Notes: a model not told the origin generated them from the letters alone. 64,000 nt of DNA from Bacteroidota bacterium (GCA_023386045.1 JAEWKK010000020.1:62001-126000), one strand, 5' to 3'; shown: positions 53,537-63,676, numbered from the stretch's first letter. Numbers and translations are program-made.

Positions 53537-54148
53537 ATGGAGCCTGTGAATTTCCAGATGCCGGGTTACCGCATCAATGAATACCTGTTGGTTGTAGTGC
53601 CGCCTGAAGATCTCTGGCAAAAAATAGTGAGGATAAAGCAGGAGTTTTCTGAAAAATACAAGCTGCCTTCTGCCAGATACCTGAAGCCACATATTGCACT
53701 GGTTAATTTCCTCGCTCTTGATATGATGGAAGAAAAGATCGTACATCGGATCCAGTCAATTGCCATGGGCATTACTCCATTCAAAGTTGAGCTGAAAGAT
53801 TACAGTGCCTATCCATCTCATACCATTTATATCAATGTGACTAGCAAGCTGCCTTTGCAAAATATCATCAGGCATTTAAAAGAAGCGCAACGTTTGATGA
53901 AACTGAGTAATGAGAACAAACCCCATTTTATAGAAGAGCCACATATTGGTATTGCAAGGAAACTAAAGCCCTGGCAATTTGAACAGGGATGGCTGGAGTT
54001 TTCGCATCGGCAGTTCACCGGGAAATTTATTGCTGACAACATGCTCTTGTTGAAAAGAAAGGCTGGTGATAAATCTGCCTTCCAGGTAGCCAGGCGTTTT
54101 GATTTCCAGGATCTGCCTGTGTTAACAAAGCAGGGCAATTTGTTTTGA
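53537..54148 (+). CDS. 2H phosphoesterase family protein, second copy
   Basis: A 203-residue protein with both 2H histidines: KPHIALVNF (~50) and EPHIGIARK (~133), plus the SHTIYINV strand between. The Thr/Ser normally two after each His is Ala or Gly. Such proteins act as 2'-5' RNA ligases or cyclic phosphodiesterases (LigT family) in other bacteria. The ATG at 53537 is taken; the longer frame begins with a TTG at 53516. It shares the upstream palindrome with the divergent-pair paralogue at 27.6 kb and precedes an SPL-like radical SAM gene by 64 bases. Confidence 0.8.
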   Translation: MEPVNFQMPGYRINEYLLVVVPPEDLWQKIVRIKQEFSEKYKLPSARYLKPHIALVNFLALDMMEEKIVHRIQSIAMGITPFKVELKDYSAYPSHTIYINVTSKLPLQNIIRHLKEAQRLMKLSNENKPHFIEEPHIGIARKLKPWQFEQGWLEFSHRQFTGKFIADNMLLLKRKAGDKSAFQVARRFDFQDLPVLTKQGNLF

Positions 54149-54212
54149 TAAAATCACAGCAGCTGAATGCGATGATTGCTCCCTTATTTAATGAAAGAAC
54201 ACCCTTAATCAT

Positions 54213-55298
54213 ATGAATGCTTCTCCAAATGAAAATGATCAGGCTGCGGATACCTATAAAAAAGGAAGGGGCGCCCAATACAATACAAAAAATAAATTCC
54301 TGAAAAATGAATCCACAAGGGAACATGTGGAAGGTATAGATGAATGGATAGAGCCTGATGTTCAAACCCAATACCTTGAAGTTTTTCCAAAAACAATTGT
54401 AAACAAGGTTGACAGTCCTGATGTGGGCATGATGTACAGCATGAATCCTTACCAGGGTTGTGAACATGGCTGTATATATTGTTATGCACGCAATTCATTT
54501 GAATACTGGGGTTATAGTGCAGGTCTTGATTTTGAAACCAAAATCCTGGTAAAGAAAAATGCGCCGGAGCTGCTGCGTAAATTCCTGATGCATCCAAAAT
54601 GGGATGCTACCCCCATCATGTTGAGTGGCAATACAGATTGTTACCAGCCAGCGGAACAAAAATTCAGACTTACTAGGAAATTACTGGAAGTATGCAATGA
54701 ATTCAACCAGCCGGTGGGTATTCTTACAAAAAACGCATGGATCATCAGGGATAAGGATGTACTGCAGGAGATGGCGAAGAAAAAGATCCTGTCGGCCATG
54801 GTTTCCATTACTTCACTTGATGAAAATATCAGGAGAGCCATGGAACCCCGGACCACCACCGGCAAACAAAGACTGAAGGTGATTGAAGAATTGAGCAAGG
54901 CAGGAGTTAGAATGGGTGTGATGATGGGCCCTATGATCCCTGGCTTGAACGAACACGAGATGCAGAGGATCATGAAGTCGGCGAAGGAAGCCGGTGCAAG
55001 CTTCACCGCCTATACTTTTATCAGGTTGAATGGAGCTATCAAATTGCTATTTCACGACTGGCTGTATAAAAACTTTCCTGATAGTGCAGATAAGGTCTGG
55101 CACCTGATAGAAGCGAGTCATGATGGCAAGGTGAATGACAGCAGGTGGGGCACGCGCATGAGGGGCGAGGGTAATATCGCCCAGATGGTTTCCCAGCAAT
55201 ATAAAAAATACGGAAAGCTCTATGGCATGAATGAAGAAAGATGGGATCTGGATACCAGTCTTTTTCAAAGACCCGGAGAACAGGGAAAATTATTCTGA
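54213..55298 (+). CDS. Radical SAM protein, PA0069 / spore-photoproduct-lyase-like family
   Basis: A 361-residue radical SAM enzyme. The cluster motif CEHGCIYC (C-x3-C-x2-C) lies near residues 84-91 within NPYQGCEHGCIYCYARNS. Further conserved features are SGNTDCYQPAEQ and the RTTTGKQR region (~213-222). The family is related to SplB, which reverses the spore photoproduct in UV-damaged DNA, but the PA0069 branch has no demonstrated substrate. It lies 64 bases after the 2H gene and probably shares its operator-controlled transcript. Confidence 0.85.
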   Translation: MNASPNENDQAADTYKKGRGAQYNTKNKFLKNESTREHVEGIDEWIEPDVQTQYLEVFPKTIVNKVDSPDVGMMYSMNPYQGCEHGCIYCYARNSFEYWGYSAGLDFETKILVKKNAPELLRKFLMHPKWDATPIMLSGNTDCYQPAEQKFRLTRKLLEVCNEFNQPVGILTKNAWIIRDKDVLQEMAKKKILSAMVSITSLDENIRRAMEPRTTTGKQRLKVIEELSKAGVRMGVMMGPMIPGLNEHEMQRIMKSAKEAGASFTAYTFIRLNGAIKLLFHDWLYKNFPDSADKVWHLIEASHDGKVNDSRWGTRMRGEGNIAQMVSQQYKKYGKLYGMNEERWDLDTSLFQRPGEQGKLF

Positions 55299-55325
55299 TG
55301 TAATATGATTAGTTGATTGCAATGC

Positions 55326-55760
55326 TTATCCATGCAGCTGATCAATGATCTGTACATTCCATTTATTTCTGATCAGGTAGGTGGTCAGCATCATCTTCAT
55401 TCTTTCTACTGGCATTTGAAGGTACATGGCTGCCATACCCAGGATCTCGCTTTTTGATTCATCAATAACTCCTTCACTTGTCACTACTTCACAGATCATG
55501 GCAAAAAGTGTTTCCCTGAATTCCTCACTGATCAGTGGCGCTGATCTTTCAATAATGGATTGGCTGTCCTGCTGAGATTGCAGAGATAAGGCTTTTATGG
55601 AGAGATCATTCAGGTTGGCGCCTTTGAACCTGGTGCTCAGTACCAGCATGCGACTCAGTTGTTCGATCTGCGACTGGGAGAGGCTCTTGTTTTTGTGCAT
55701 GGCACAGGAAAACAATATGGCTACGGCTGCTTCCTGTTCGTTCTCAATTGTCAATTCCAT
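55326..55760 (-). CDS. TerB-like (tellurite-resistance domain) helical protein
   Basis: A 144-residue all-helical protein resembling the TerB-like fold: acidic helices with EAAVAILFSCAMHKNKSLS and ALFAMICEVVTSEGVIDESK, the latter with acidic residues in the metal-binding loop. The resemblance is by pattern and not certain. It lies convergent to the radical SAM gene and divergent from rtcB, with no obvious partner. Confidence 0.6.
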   Translation of the reverse strand: MELTIENEQEAAVAILFSCAMHKNKSLSQSQIEQLSRMLVLSTRFKGANLNDLSIKALSLQSQQDSQSIIERSAPLISEEFRETLFAMICEVVTSEGVIDESKSEILGMAAMYLQMPVERMKMMLTTYLIRNKWNVQIIDQLHG

Positions 55761-55860
55761 GGTCAGGGTTTATTCAAATGTAGGAAAGAGAAGCTAAATT
55801 GATCCTGCAAAAACTGGCCTGAGTTTTTGTGTGTTAGATGAATCATTTAATGAGGAAGCC

Positions 55861-57300
55861 ATGGCTAAATTAAAATTAACGGGAAAACAATTGAGGGCGA
55901 TCGGCTATCCTGAAGGTCCGGTGATTTCAATAGCCATGAATATCATGGAGAAAAATTTCAAACATCTTTCCAGCGAAGATGCATTGGAAATTTTGGGAAG
56001 CATTCTTCAAAGTCCTAACCAGTACGCAGGTGAAGGTATATTGGGAAAGATTGCTGATGCCCTCTTGCCAAAGCAAAAAACTGGTGGAGCGACAATCGCC
56101 ATGAAGCAATCTGGCATTCCTTTTCAAATTTATGGTAGTGAAGGAATAGAAGCAGGAGCACTTCATCAGATGTATACAGCTGCACGATTGCCAATAGCAC
56201 TGGCAGGGGCATTGATGCCTGATGCTCATTCGGGTTATGGTTTGCCTATTGGTGGTGTGCTGGCCACTCAAAATACAGTAATTCCTTATGGCGTTGGTGT
56301 TGACATAGGTTGCAGAATGTGTCTCTCAATTTTTGATATTGATCCAAAAGAACTGGAATCAAGAGAAAACTATTTTGCAAAGAAATTAAATGAAGCCACC
56401 CTCTTTGGAAGTGGCGCTACCTTTGATTCACCTGCCAGTCATGAAGTAATGGACAGGAAGGAATTTGATGAACTTGCGCTTTTGAAAGGCTTGCAATCAA
56501 GAGCATGGAAACAATTAGGTTCTTCCGGTTCGGGTAATCATTTTGTGGAGTTTGGAAGGGTCACTATTTCATCTGCCGACAAGGTACTCGGAGTTGAAGC
56601 AGGTAATTATCTTGGTTTATTATCGCATTCCGGATCGCGTGGCCTTGGTGCCAGCATCGCTAACCACTATACTAAAATCGCGAAGGAAAAAAGAAGGCTG
56701 CCTGGCGATGCTGTCAACCTTGCCTGGCTTTCACTGGAGGAAGAAGAAGGTTATGAATACTGGATGGCCATGAACCTTGCCGGAGACTATGCCTCTGCCT
56801 GTCATCATATCATACATGAAAAACTGGCCAGGGAGTTTGGAAGACAGCCGATCAGGATGGTGGAGAATCACCACAATTTTGCCTGGAAGGAACAATGGCA
56901 GGGAAAGGAAGTGATTGTACACCGCAAGGGAGCTACACCTGCCGGTAAAGATGTTTTGGGAATCATTCCGGGATCCATGACAGCTCCTGGCTTTATTGTA
57001 AAAGGAAGAGGAGAAGAGGCATCAGTTTATTCAGCCTCGCATGGCGCAGGAAGAAAAATGAGCCGGACGGCTGCACTGAATTCTGTTACACATAGCCAGC
57101 TCAATGAAGTACTGGCAAAAAATAAAGTAAAGTTGCTGGGTGGCGGACTTGACGAAGCACCTTTTGCGTATAAAGATATCCATGAAGTGATGAGAGCCCA
57201 GGAGGAACTGGTAGATACGGTTGGGTTGTTCTATCCGGGTATCGTAAAAATGGATGGAGCACAACCCAAACAATGGATGAAAAAAAGAAAAAAGGATTGA
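55861..57300 (+). CDS. rtcB: RtcB-family RNA ligase
   Basis: A 479-residue enzyme that joins RNA 2',3'-cyclic-phosphate or 3'-phosphate ends to 5'-OH ends using GTP and Mn2+. Motifs: PDAHSGYGLPIGGVLAT, GVGVDIGCRM (metal Cys), GSGNHFVEF, LSHSGSRGLGASIANHY, VENHHNFAW, RKGATPA, and the guanylylated His in SASHGAGRKMSR (~393), with GGGLDEAPFAYKDI at the end. The ATG at 55861 is chosen over a GTG at 55831. No archease gene is nearby. It lies 1.7 kb from the second 2H gene, which also belongs to an RNA-end-processing family. Confidence 0.93.
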   Translation: MAKLKLTGKQLRAIGYPEGPVISIAMNIMEKNFKHLSSEDALEILGSILQSPNQYAGEGILGKIADALLPKQKTGGATIAMKQSGIPFQIYGSEGIEAGALHQMYTAARLPIALAGALMPDAHSGYGLPIGGVLATQNTVIPYGVGVDIGCRMCLSIFDIDPKELESRENYFAKKLNEATLFGSGATFDSPASHEVMDRKEFDELALLKGLQSRAWKQLGSSGSGNHFVEFGRVTISSADKVLGVEAGNYLGLLSHSGSRGLGASIANHYTKIAKEKRRLPGDAVNLAWLSLEEEEGYEYWMAMNLAGDYASACHHIIHEKLAREFGRQPIRMVENHHNFAWKEQWQGKEVIVHRKGATPAGKDVLGIIPGSMTAPGFIVKGRGEEASVYSASHGAGRKMSRTAALNSVTHSQLNEVLAKNKVKLLGGGLDEAPFAYKDIHEVMRAQEELVDTVGLFYPGIVKMDGAQPKQWMKKRKKD

Positions 57301-57462
57301 GTCATCTGAAATCAAACCCAGTAACAATTAGGTGCATGTCCAATTTTTTGAACTTACTGATACCTGTCATTCATCATGGCAATGCTGATCATAGATGTGA
57401 TTGGAGGCTATAAATACCTTGCCAACGAAGGTTGAATTCTTCTTCATTAAAAAATATGGGTT

Positions 57463-57852
57463 ATGAAAAAGATGACAGTTTTCCTGGCATTGCTTCTGAT
57501 GACTGGATTTACATATGCACAGGATAAAACCAAAGACGGTTATACAAAATCAGAATACCTGCAAAAGGCTAAAACCCAAAAAACATTTGGTTTTCTTTTA
57601 TTGGGAGGTGGTGTAGCCATGGCCGTTACTGGTGCAGCTTTAAGTGGAACTTTTGCTGAAGATACTGGTAAGTGGCTGATCATTGGTGGTGGAGTATTGG
57701 CGGCATCCAGTGTTCCTCTTTTTATCAGTTCTTCTAAAAACACCAGGAAAGCTGAATCTTTAACCATTTTAGCCAGTACACAATATGTTTATTGTCAGAA
57801 TGGAATCACAATGAGAAGACAACCGGCAATCACCTTGAGACTGAATTTATAA
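57463..57852 (+). CDS. Small exported membrane protein
   Basis: A 129-residue protein with a signal peptide (1-19, ending TYAQ) and one Gly-rich hydrophobic segment (TFGFLLLGGGVAMAVTGAAL, then WLIIGGGVLAASSVPLFIS), ending in a beta-like AITLRLNL typical of outer-membrane termini. No family recognised. Single gene. Confidence 0.65.
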   Translation: MKKMTVFLALLLMTGFTYAQDKTKDGYTKSEYLQKAKTQKTFGFLLLGGGVAMAVTGAALSGTFAEDTGKWLIIGGGVLAASSVPLFISSSKNTRKAESLTILASTQYVYCQNGITMRRQPAITLRLNL

Positions 57853-58004
57853 AAGAAAGAGTAAGAGAAAGATAGGGCAAGTGCGGAGGTGGTGAGTAAT
57901 GATAAGGGTTTGAATATTCTTCAGGTCAGCTACTCAGATGGCTTATAGCTGGTTTTTGTAGGTTCATTCGCAATTATTAAACATTCATTTCTATTTAGTT
58001 TTAA

Positions 58005-60491
58005 ATGCGGATAGTGGATTTTATTTTTAAAGTCCAAAATCCTTGTATGAACCTTAACCTCCTCAGGACCATTCTATGCCTTTTATGCTGCTCACAAATC
58101 AATGCAGCTCCTGTTACCATCACACCATACATCAAGATCGACCAGTTCGGATACCTGCCTAATAGCAAAAAGGTTGCTGTTATTGTGGATCCTCAAACAG
58201 GATATAATGCTGCAGAATCTTTTTCTCCCGGCACAGGACTGAATAATTACCAGGTCAGGCGCTGGTCTGATGATGTAGTTGTTTTTTCCGGAACCCTGTC
58301 AGCATGGAATAGTGGAGCGACACACACACAAAGTGGTGACAAGGGCTGGTGGTTTGATTTTACCACTCTAACAACAGCAGGGTCCTATTATATATTTGAT
58401 GTGGCACAGAACAAAGGTTCTTATCGTTTTGAGATAGGTAACAATGTATATAGCGAAGTATTGAAGCATGCAGTAAGGGTGTTTTATTACCAGCGTATCA
58501 ATTTTGCTAAAGCAGTTCCCTATGCTGATGCCAGGTGGGCTGATGGAGCTGCCTTTGGTGGCGCTAACCAGGACTATGCAGCACGTTCCAGATATGATAA
58601 AACAAATCCTGCTACAGCCAAAGACCTGCATGGAGGATGGATGGACGCCGGAGATTATAATAAATACACAACTTTCACCTTTGCTCCTCTTTGTACCATG
58701 CTTGAAGCTTTCAGGCTATACCCATCAATCTTCACCGACAATTATGGACTGCCTGAATCTGGTAATGGAATTCCAGACCTGATGGACGAGATCAAATGGG
58801 AACTTGACTGGTTGAAACGCATGCAGGATGCATCAGGTACCGGAGGGCTTTATTTAAAAGTTGGTGTAGATAATTATAATGCGGCATCGCCACCAAGCAC
58901 TGATGTCAATCCCCGTTATTATTTAGGAGAATGTACATCAAGTACACTTACCGGTGCAGCAGTTTTTGCGCTGGCTTCTATCGCCTACAGGCAAATAGGC
59001 ACTCCAGCCATGATCACTTATGCAGATGACCTGTTAGCACGAGCGCAATCTGCATGGAGCAGGGCGCTGACAACCACTTCAAATTTTACCAGCTTCCAGA
59101 CCAATTGTGATGACCAGGACATCAAGGCGGGAGATGCTGACATAGGTATTGCTGAACAAAAGGACAGGGTCATTACTGCTGCCGCCTATCTCTATGAAGC
59201 TACAGGTCTTGCAACTTATAAAACTTGGTTTGAAAGCATGTATACACAGGCGCAACCTTATAGTGTGTGGTGGTGGGGACCTTATTATACTGCTGTACAA
59301 AGAGCTTTGTTGCGCTATGCAGGTTTAGCCGGTGTGAGTGCAACAGTGAGCAATAATATCAGGAGCATGAAAAGTGGTCAGGATGGAGTGGTAAGTATCA
59401 ATCATTATAACAGCGCCACTGATCTTTACAGGGCTTATCTGCCTGATGATCAATACCACTGGGGTAACTCACAGGTCAAAGCTGATGCAGGTGTGCACAA
59501 CTGGGATTATGTAAGTTTTAATATCAACACTGCTAATCACAGTCTTTATAAAGAGGTGGCAGAACAATACCTGCATTGGTTTCATGGTGTGAATCCGATG
59601 GGAAAAGTTTTATTGTCCAATATGTATGCCTATGGTGGTGATGATTGCGCCAATGAAATTTATCATAGCTGGTTTGCTAATGGAACGGTTTGGGACAATG
59701 CATTGTCCTCTGCAAAAGGTCCTGCTCCTGCATATGTACAGGGCGGTCCAAATAAAAATTACGCAATTGCTGCTGTATCTCCACCTTATAATCAACCACC
59801 ACAAAAAGCATATAAGGATTGGAATACGGTATGGAATGGAAGTTTTTCAGAAGATAGCTGGGAAATCACAGAGCCGGCCATCTATTACCAGGCTTCCTAT
59901 ATCAGTCTGCTCTCCAGGGTGATGGGCAATCAGCCGCCGGTAAGTTTGCCCGTTCAATTTATTGGAATATCCGGTAACAGGTCTCAAACTATACTGCACA
60001 TTCAATGGAAGATTCAGGCGGATGAACCGATTGAAAATTTAGTGGTAGAACGGTCTATGAATGGAAAAGATTTTATCGCCATCGCTCAATTAAAAGATAA
60101 TGGCACAGGAGAATATAGTTATGATGATCAGGATCCAGCAGCATTAATATCAAGCTGCAGTTACAGGATCAGGGTAGACAAGTTGAATGGTGGATCGGTA
60201 TATTCATCTGTTTTATACCTTCCATTAAAATCCGCGAAAGGATTTATTTCAATAGCACCCAATCCGGTTATAGGTAATTTAAATCTACAAATCAATGGAT
60301 CTGTTGGACAGTCCATGCAAATGAGAATTTATGATGTCCATGGTAAAATAGTAAAGGAAGAATTCTTTACTGTTTCTTCAGGCATTTCAGTAAGGTCAAT
60401 TGATGTTTCTTTCCTCACCCCAGGTATGTACATAATAAAGATTAGTGGTGAGAAGGAAGCGGAACTGAAATTTATCAGGATTAATCGCTGA
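58005..60491 (+). CDS. GH9 endoglucanase with T9SS sorting domain
   Basis: An 828-residue secreted cellulase-type enzyme. The frame is kept from 58005, but an ATG at 58047 (MNLNLLRTILCLLCC) gives a cleaner signal peptide. Residues ~45-145 are a CelD-type Ig-like domain; the GH9 barrel follows with GGWMDAGDYNKYTTF (nucleophile/base Asp, ~213), HGVNPMGKVLLSN, and the proton-donor Glu in WEITEPAIYYQAS (~619). Residues ~650-745 are a fibronectin-like module and ~748-828 a T9SS type A domain (ISIAPNPVIGNLNLQ ... PGMYIIKISG). It should act on beta-1,4-glucans outside the cell. Confidence 0.92.
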   Translation: MRIVDFIFKVQNPCMNLNLLRTILCLLCCSQINAAPVTITPYIKIDQFGYLPNSKKVAVIVDPQTGYNAAESFSPGTGLNNYQVRRWSDDVVVFSGTLSAWNSGATHTQSGDKGWWFDFTTLTTAGSYYIFDVAQNKGSYRFEIGNNVYSEVLKHAVRVFYYQRINFAKAVPYADARWADGAAFGGANQDYAARSRYDKTNPATAKDLHGGWMDAGDYNKYTTFTFAPLCTMLEAFRLYPSIFTDNYGLPESGNGIPDLMDEIKWELDWLKRMQDASGTGGLYLKVGVDNYNAASPPSTDVNPRYYLGECTSSTLTGAAVFALASIAYRQIGTPAMITYADDLLARAQSAWSRALTTTSNFTSFQTNCDDQDIKAGDADIGIAEQKDRVITAAAYLYEATGLATYKTWFESMYTQAQPYSVWWWGPYYTAVQRALLRYAGLAGVSATVSNNIRSMKSGQDGVVSINHYNSATDLYRAYLPDDQYHWGNSQVKADAGVHNWDYVSFNINTANHSLYKEVAEQYLHWFHGVNPMGKVLLSNMYAYGGDDCANEIYHSWFANGTVWDNALSSAKGPAPAYVQGGPNKNYAIAAVSPPYNQPPQKAYKDWNTVWNGSFSEDSWEITEPAIYYQASYISLLSRVMGNQPPVSLPVQFIGISGNRSQTILHIQWKIQADEPIENLVVERSMNGKDFIAIAQLKDNGTGEYSYDDQDPAALISSCSYRIRVDKLNGGSVYSSVLYLPLKSAKGFISIAPNPVIGNLNLQINGSVGQSMQMRIYDVHGKIVKEEFFTVSSGISVRSIDVSFLTPGMYIIKISGEKEAELKFIRINR

Positions 60492-60514
60492 TAAAAGTAT
60501 TTCAGAGAGATTTG

Positions 60515-61032
60515 GATCACAGATTTCAAGGGGAATAATATCACAGATGAACACAGATTAATTCTATGAATCAATGAAACAGTATTTAGTCAGGATCACA
60601 GATTACACAGATTTCACAGATTAGTTTCCAAATTGTGAAATAGTTTCCATCTTAGTACATCCATCTGTGTAATCTGTGAAATCTGTGATAGATTATCATT
60701 TCAATCATTGATCAGGAAATCATTGCCAGTTCATATCAGGCAAACAATTACCATCTGAGTACATCCATCTGTTAATCTGTGAAATCTGTGATAGATTATC
60801 ATTTTAATCATTGATCAGGAAAACATTGCAATTATCCATATCAGGCAAACAAATACCATCTGAGTACATTCATCTGTTAATCTGTGAAATCTGTGATAGA
60901 TTATCATTTCAATCATTGATCAGGAAATCATTGCCATTATCCATATCAGGCAAACAATTACCATCTTAGTACATCCATCTGTTAATCCGTGTAATCTGTG
61001 ATAGGTTATTTCCGAGTAATCTTTATAAAAAA
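60515..61032. repeat. ATCACAGATTACAC-family units and a 105-bp tandem repeat
   Basis: The gap after the GH9 gene is filled with repeats. A unit bounded by ATCACAGATTACAC and a GTGAT end lies at 60595-60689. From 60647 the block starting ccatcttagtacatccatctg recurs at 60751, 60856 and 60961, a period of 104-105 bases with about 3.5 copies and few differences. The tandem unit contains the same gttaatctgtgaaatctgtgat words as the terminal repeats. No gene is visible. Confidence 0.85.
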
Positions 61033-61866
61033 TCAATCATTGCTATAATGAATCTTCATTAATCTGCTTAATCTGTGATTGGGTTGATAACCAGGTATAC
61101 CTGTTACATAAATCAGGATCATTCCTAAAAGAATAAAAAAGGCAGTTTTCGAATTGAGGAAGTAACAAAAGCGGTGGAAAAACATGGCCCTCGAACCTGG
61201 TACTTCATTGATTTTCCCATATCTCACATTAGAAAATACATTCCTGATAGGTTTTTGGTTGATTTCAGCCATCTGGTAAGCTTCATCAATTTTCCCGGTA
61301 GCAAGCATCTGGCTCAGTGATTCGCGTTGATCACCTACTTTAAATTCCATGTTTGTATCAAAGAATCTCCATTCTCCTTCTATGCGGGCTTCAACACAAA
61401 AATGATTATTTAATCCCACCTTACGGAAATCAGTCGTGTTTCTCTTAAAAATTTCCATCATCACCAGTGCCTGCTGGCTGCATGCCGCCCTGGGATGTTT
61501 CATGATATCATCTGGTATAACGATGGCCGATAAATGATCCCAGAAAACGTAGCCTGAAATAGAAGCAAATGGGTTATCGGCAAAGCTATAATGAGAGAAT
61601 CCATGATAAAAGCGTTTGCGGATGATGCCAGCTATGAAATTGTAATAAGCAAGGGAATTTTTCTGTGAAGCTGAAAAATGCTGGTCGGCCGTATCAATAA
61701 CTGACTGAACATCCGGATACTTATGAACGTAGGAGGGATCATATTCTTCCCAGTTATGCCCATGATTCATTGATGCATCTTCTGCCATCGGACGGGAAAC
61801 AAATGAATAAAGGGAGGTTACCAGAATAAATACAGATAAAAAAAGAAGGATCGTCTTCAGTTTCAT
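61033..61866 (-). CDS. Membrane-anchored transglutaminase-like protein
   Basis: A 277-residue protein with N- and C-terminal hydrophobic segments (residues ~5-22 and ~245-262, FFILLGMILIYVTGIPGY). The middle shows a transglutaminase-like Cys-His-Asp arrangement: RAACSQQALVMME (Cys), NNHFCVEARIEG (His) and RFFDTNMEF (Asp). It may act as a peptidase or transglutaminase in the periplasm. The last ~17 residues are encoded by DNA of the ATCACAGATTACAC repeat type. Confidence 0.75.
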   Translation of the reverse strand: MKLKTILLFLSVFILVTSLYSFVSRPMAEDASMNHGHNWEEYDPSYVHKYPDVQSVIDTADQHFSASQKNSLAYYNFIAGIIRKRFYHGFSHYSFADNPFASISGYVFWDHLSAIVIPDDIMKHPRAACSQQALVMMEIFKRNTTDFRKVGLNNHFCVEARIEGEWRFFDTNMEFKVGDQRESLSQMLATGKIDEAYQMAEINQKPIRNVFSNVRYGKINEVPGSRAMFFHRFCYFLNSKTAFFILLGMILIYVTGIPGYQPNHRLSRLMKIHYSND

Positions 61867-62353
61867 AAGATTTGGATATTGGATACAGCCTTATTTAAGG
61901 CGATAAATATAATAGCAGATTTTCAATTTTGCAAGCCGGATTACGCAGCGAGAGGATCACAGAGAAATTGCGATCACAGATTACACAGATTTCACAGATT
62001 AGTGCTGCGATTGTAGGAAGCCGTTTACAATTTGGTGTTTCTTCTGTGTAATCCCAATAATCTGTGATAAAATATCAATCATAGATAAACATACTGATTG
62101 AATAAAGGTTATGATCACAGATTACACAGATTACACAGATTAATTCAAAGATTAATTCTCAGATTAAAGGAAGCTGTTTACACTTAAGTTCACAATCTGT
62201 TTAATCCGTGTAATCTGTGATAAAATATTATTACTCAATCATTAATTCGGAAAACATTGCGATTGAAGGAAGCCATGTACACTGTAGTCCAACCATCTAT
62301 GTAATCAGTGTAATCTGTGATAAAATATTCACTCAATAATCAGAGTAATCTCC
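61867..62353. repeat. ATCACAGATTACAC-family inverted-repeat elements
   Basis: Two complete units: 61973-62068 (96 bases) and 62114-62221 (108 bases), each bounded by ATCACAGATTACAC and a GTGAT end; a third right end lies at 62308-62321. Bases 61867-61960 are a plain AT-rich leader to the transglutaminase-like gene. No coding potential in the gap. Confidence 0.85.
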
Positions 62354-63676
62354 TTACACTTTGATGTAAATCCTCTTCTTATCCAGCCAATAGCAAATAG
62401 CCCACATGAATAAGATTACCGTAAGAGCGAATAATAAAGAACCTATCTCCGGTGCTCCTGGAACAAATTTGTAAACCCTTTCATAGATCCAGTTCCAGGG
62501 ACTGATATAAACAGGTTCACCCTTTGTATTCATTCCATTAGGTATCCTGATCAGTCTCAATCCTTTGGGCAGGAAGGCACTCAACGCAAATACAAACAGT
62601 GCATTCTTTCCAAAAACATCAAAAAACCTGGTGAGCCAGTTGCGCGTACCCTTGATCTCAATGGCATAGATCATAGTGGCGAGAATGGCAGTTGCCATAC
62701 CTGTTGTGACGATCACATAAGAGCTGGTCCAGATCTTTTTATTAACCGGGAATTCAAGACTCCACATATATCCGGCCAGGAGGAAAGCCATTGCAGCAAT
62801 GAATAAACCTGTCAAAATTTGATAAAGGGGATTGATGGCCGGTGTTTGGGAAGGATTTTCCGCTGCCACTGCCAGCTTTGTTCTCTTTAGAATATAATCT
62901 CCAACGAGATAACCCAGGATTACCTGCACAATGGCTGGTATGGTACTCATAAGCCCTTCGGGGTCAAAAACAACTCCTTCTCCTTTATACATATGAGCAT
63001 CGTGAAGGATCATCTTATCTATATCGGTTCCAAACCAGCCTTCCAAAGAATAGGGATCTGCGGGATTGCCCCCATAACACAATAGCCAGTAGAGCAGTAA
63101 GAGAATCAGTCCCACTAAAAATGCGCCTCTGGCTTTGAGGTAATAAACAATAATGGAAGCAAAAAAATAACAGAGTGCAATGCGTTGTAAAACCCCAAGA
63201 ATCCTGACACCATTGACTTTAGTCACCCCGGAAGCATCGGTAGTGGTCCAGGTCCAGCTAATAAATTCCAGGTGATTTTCCTGCCAGCGGAAAAAAGGCC
63301 ACCAGTTCAAAAAAAGACCAATGGCAAAGATCAGCAACGATCTTTTGATCACTTTTCTCCAGAAAACTCCGTCTCCGGCTTCCGCAAGCCTGGGCATCAC
63401 AAAGGCCATGGCATTGCCAACTGCAAAGAGGAAAAAGGGAAAAACAAGATCGGTGGGAGTTAGTCCATGCCAGGGAGCATGTTCCAAAGGACCGTAAATA
63501 TGACTCCAGCTGCCAGGGTTGTTCACCAGGATCATGAGACAAACCGTGGCACCCCTGAAAACATCCAAAGAATAATAGCGCTGCTTCAATGGGCAAAGTT
63601 TGAATAAATGTACTGCTTGAAAATTTGTCTTTCTTAAAAGATAAAAGAAACACAGTTTCGGGATAAGCTCTCCCAT
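62354..63676 (-). CDS. Multi-pass acyltransferase-like protein (COG4299 / NagX type)
   Basis: A 440-residue membrane protein with about 10 helices. The conserved start RYYSLDVFRGATVCLMILVN and the LTPTDLVFPFFLFAVGNAMAF region match the COG4299 family (heparan-alpha-glucosaminide N-acetyltransferase-like, DUF5009/NagX), thought to acetylate or transport amino sugars. The first ~29 residues before LKQRYYSLDVFRG are unusual; translation may start at a TTG at 63589 instead of the ATG at 63676. It ends 12 bases before the repeat region. Confidence 0.82.
   Translation of the reverse strand: MGELIPKLCFFYLLRKTNFQAVHLFKLCPLKQRYYSLDVFRGATVCLMILVNNPGSWSHIYGPLEHAPWHGLTPTDLVFPFFLFAVGNAMAFVMPRLAEAGDGVFWRKVIKRSLLIFAIGLFLNWWPFFRWQENHLEFISWTWTTTDASGVTKVNGVRILGVLQRIALCYFFASIIVYYLKARGAFLVGLILLLLYWLLCYGGNPADPYSLEGWFGTDIDKMILHDAHMYKGEGVVFDPEGLMSTIPAIVQVILGYLVGDYILKRTKLAVAAENPSQTPAINPLYQILTGLFIAAMAFLLAGYMWSLEFPVNKKIWTSSYVIVTTGMATAILATMIYAIEIKGTRNWLTRFFDVFGKNALFVFALSAFLPKGLRLIRIPNGMNTKGEPVYISPWNWIYERVYKFVPGAPEIGSLLFALTVILFMWAICYWLDKKRIYIKV

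Noticed and set aside
60647..61005. Possible CRISPR array
   Set aside because: The 105-base period repeats over its whole length; there are no short repeats with unique spacers and no cas genes.
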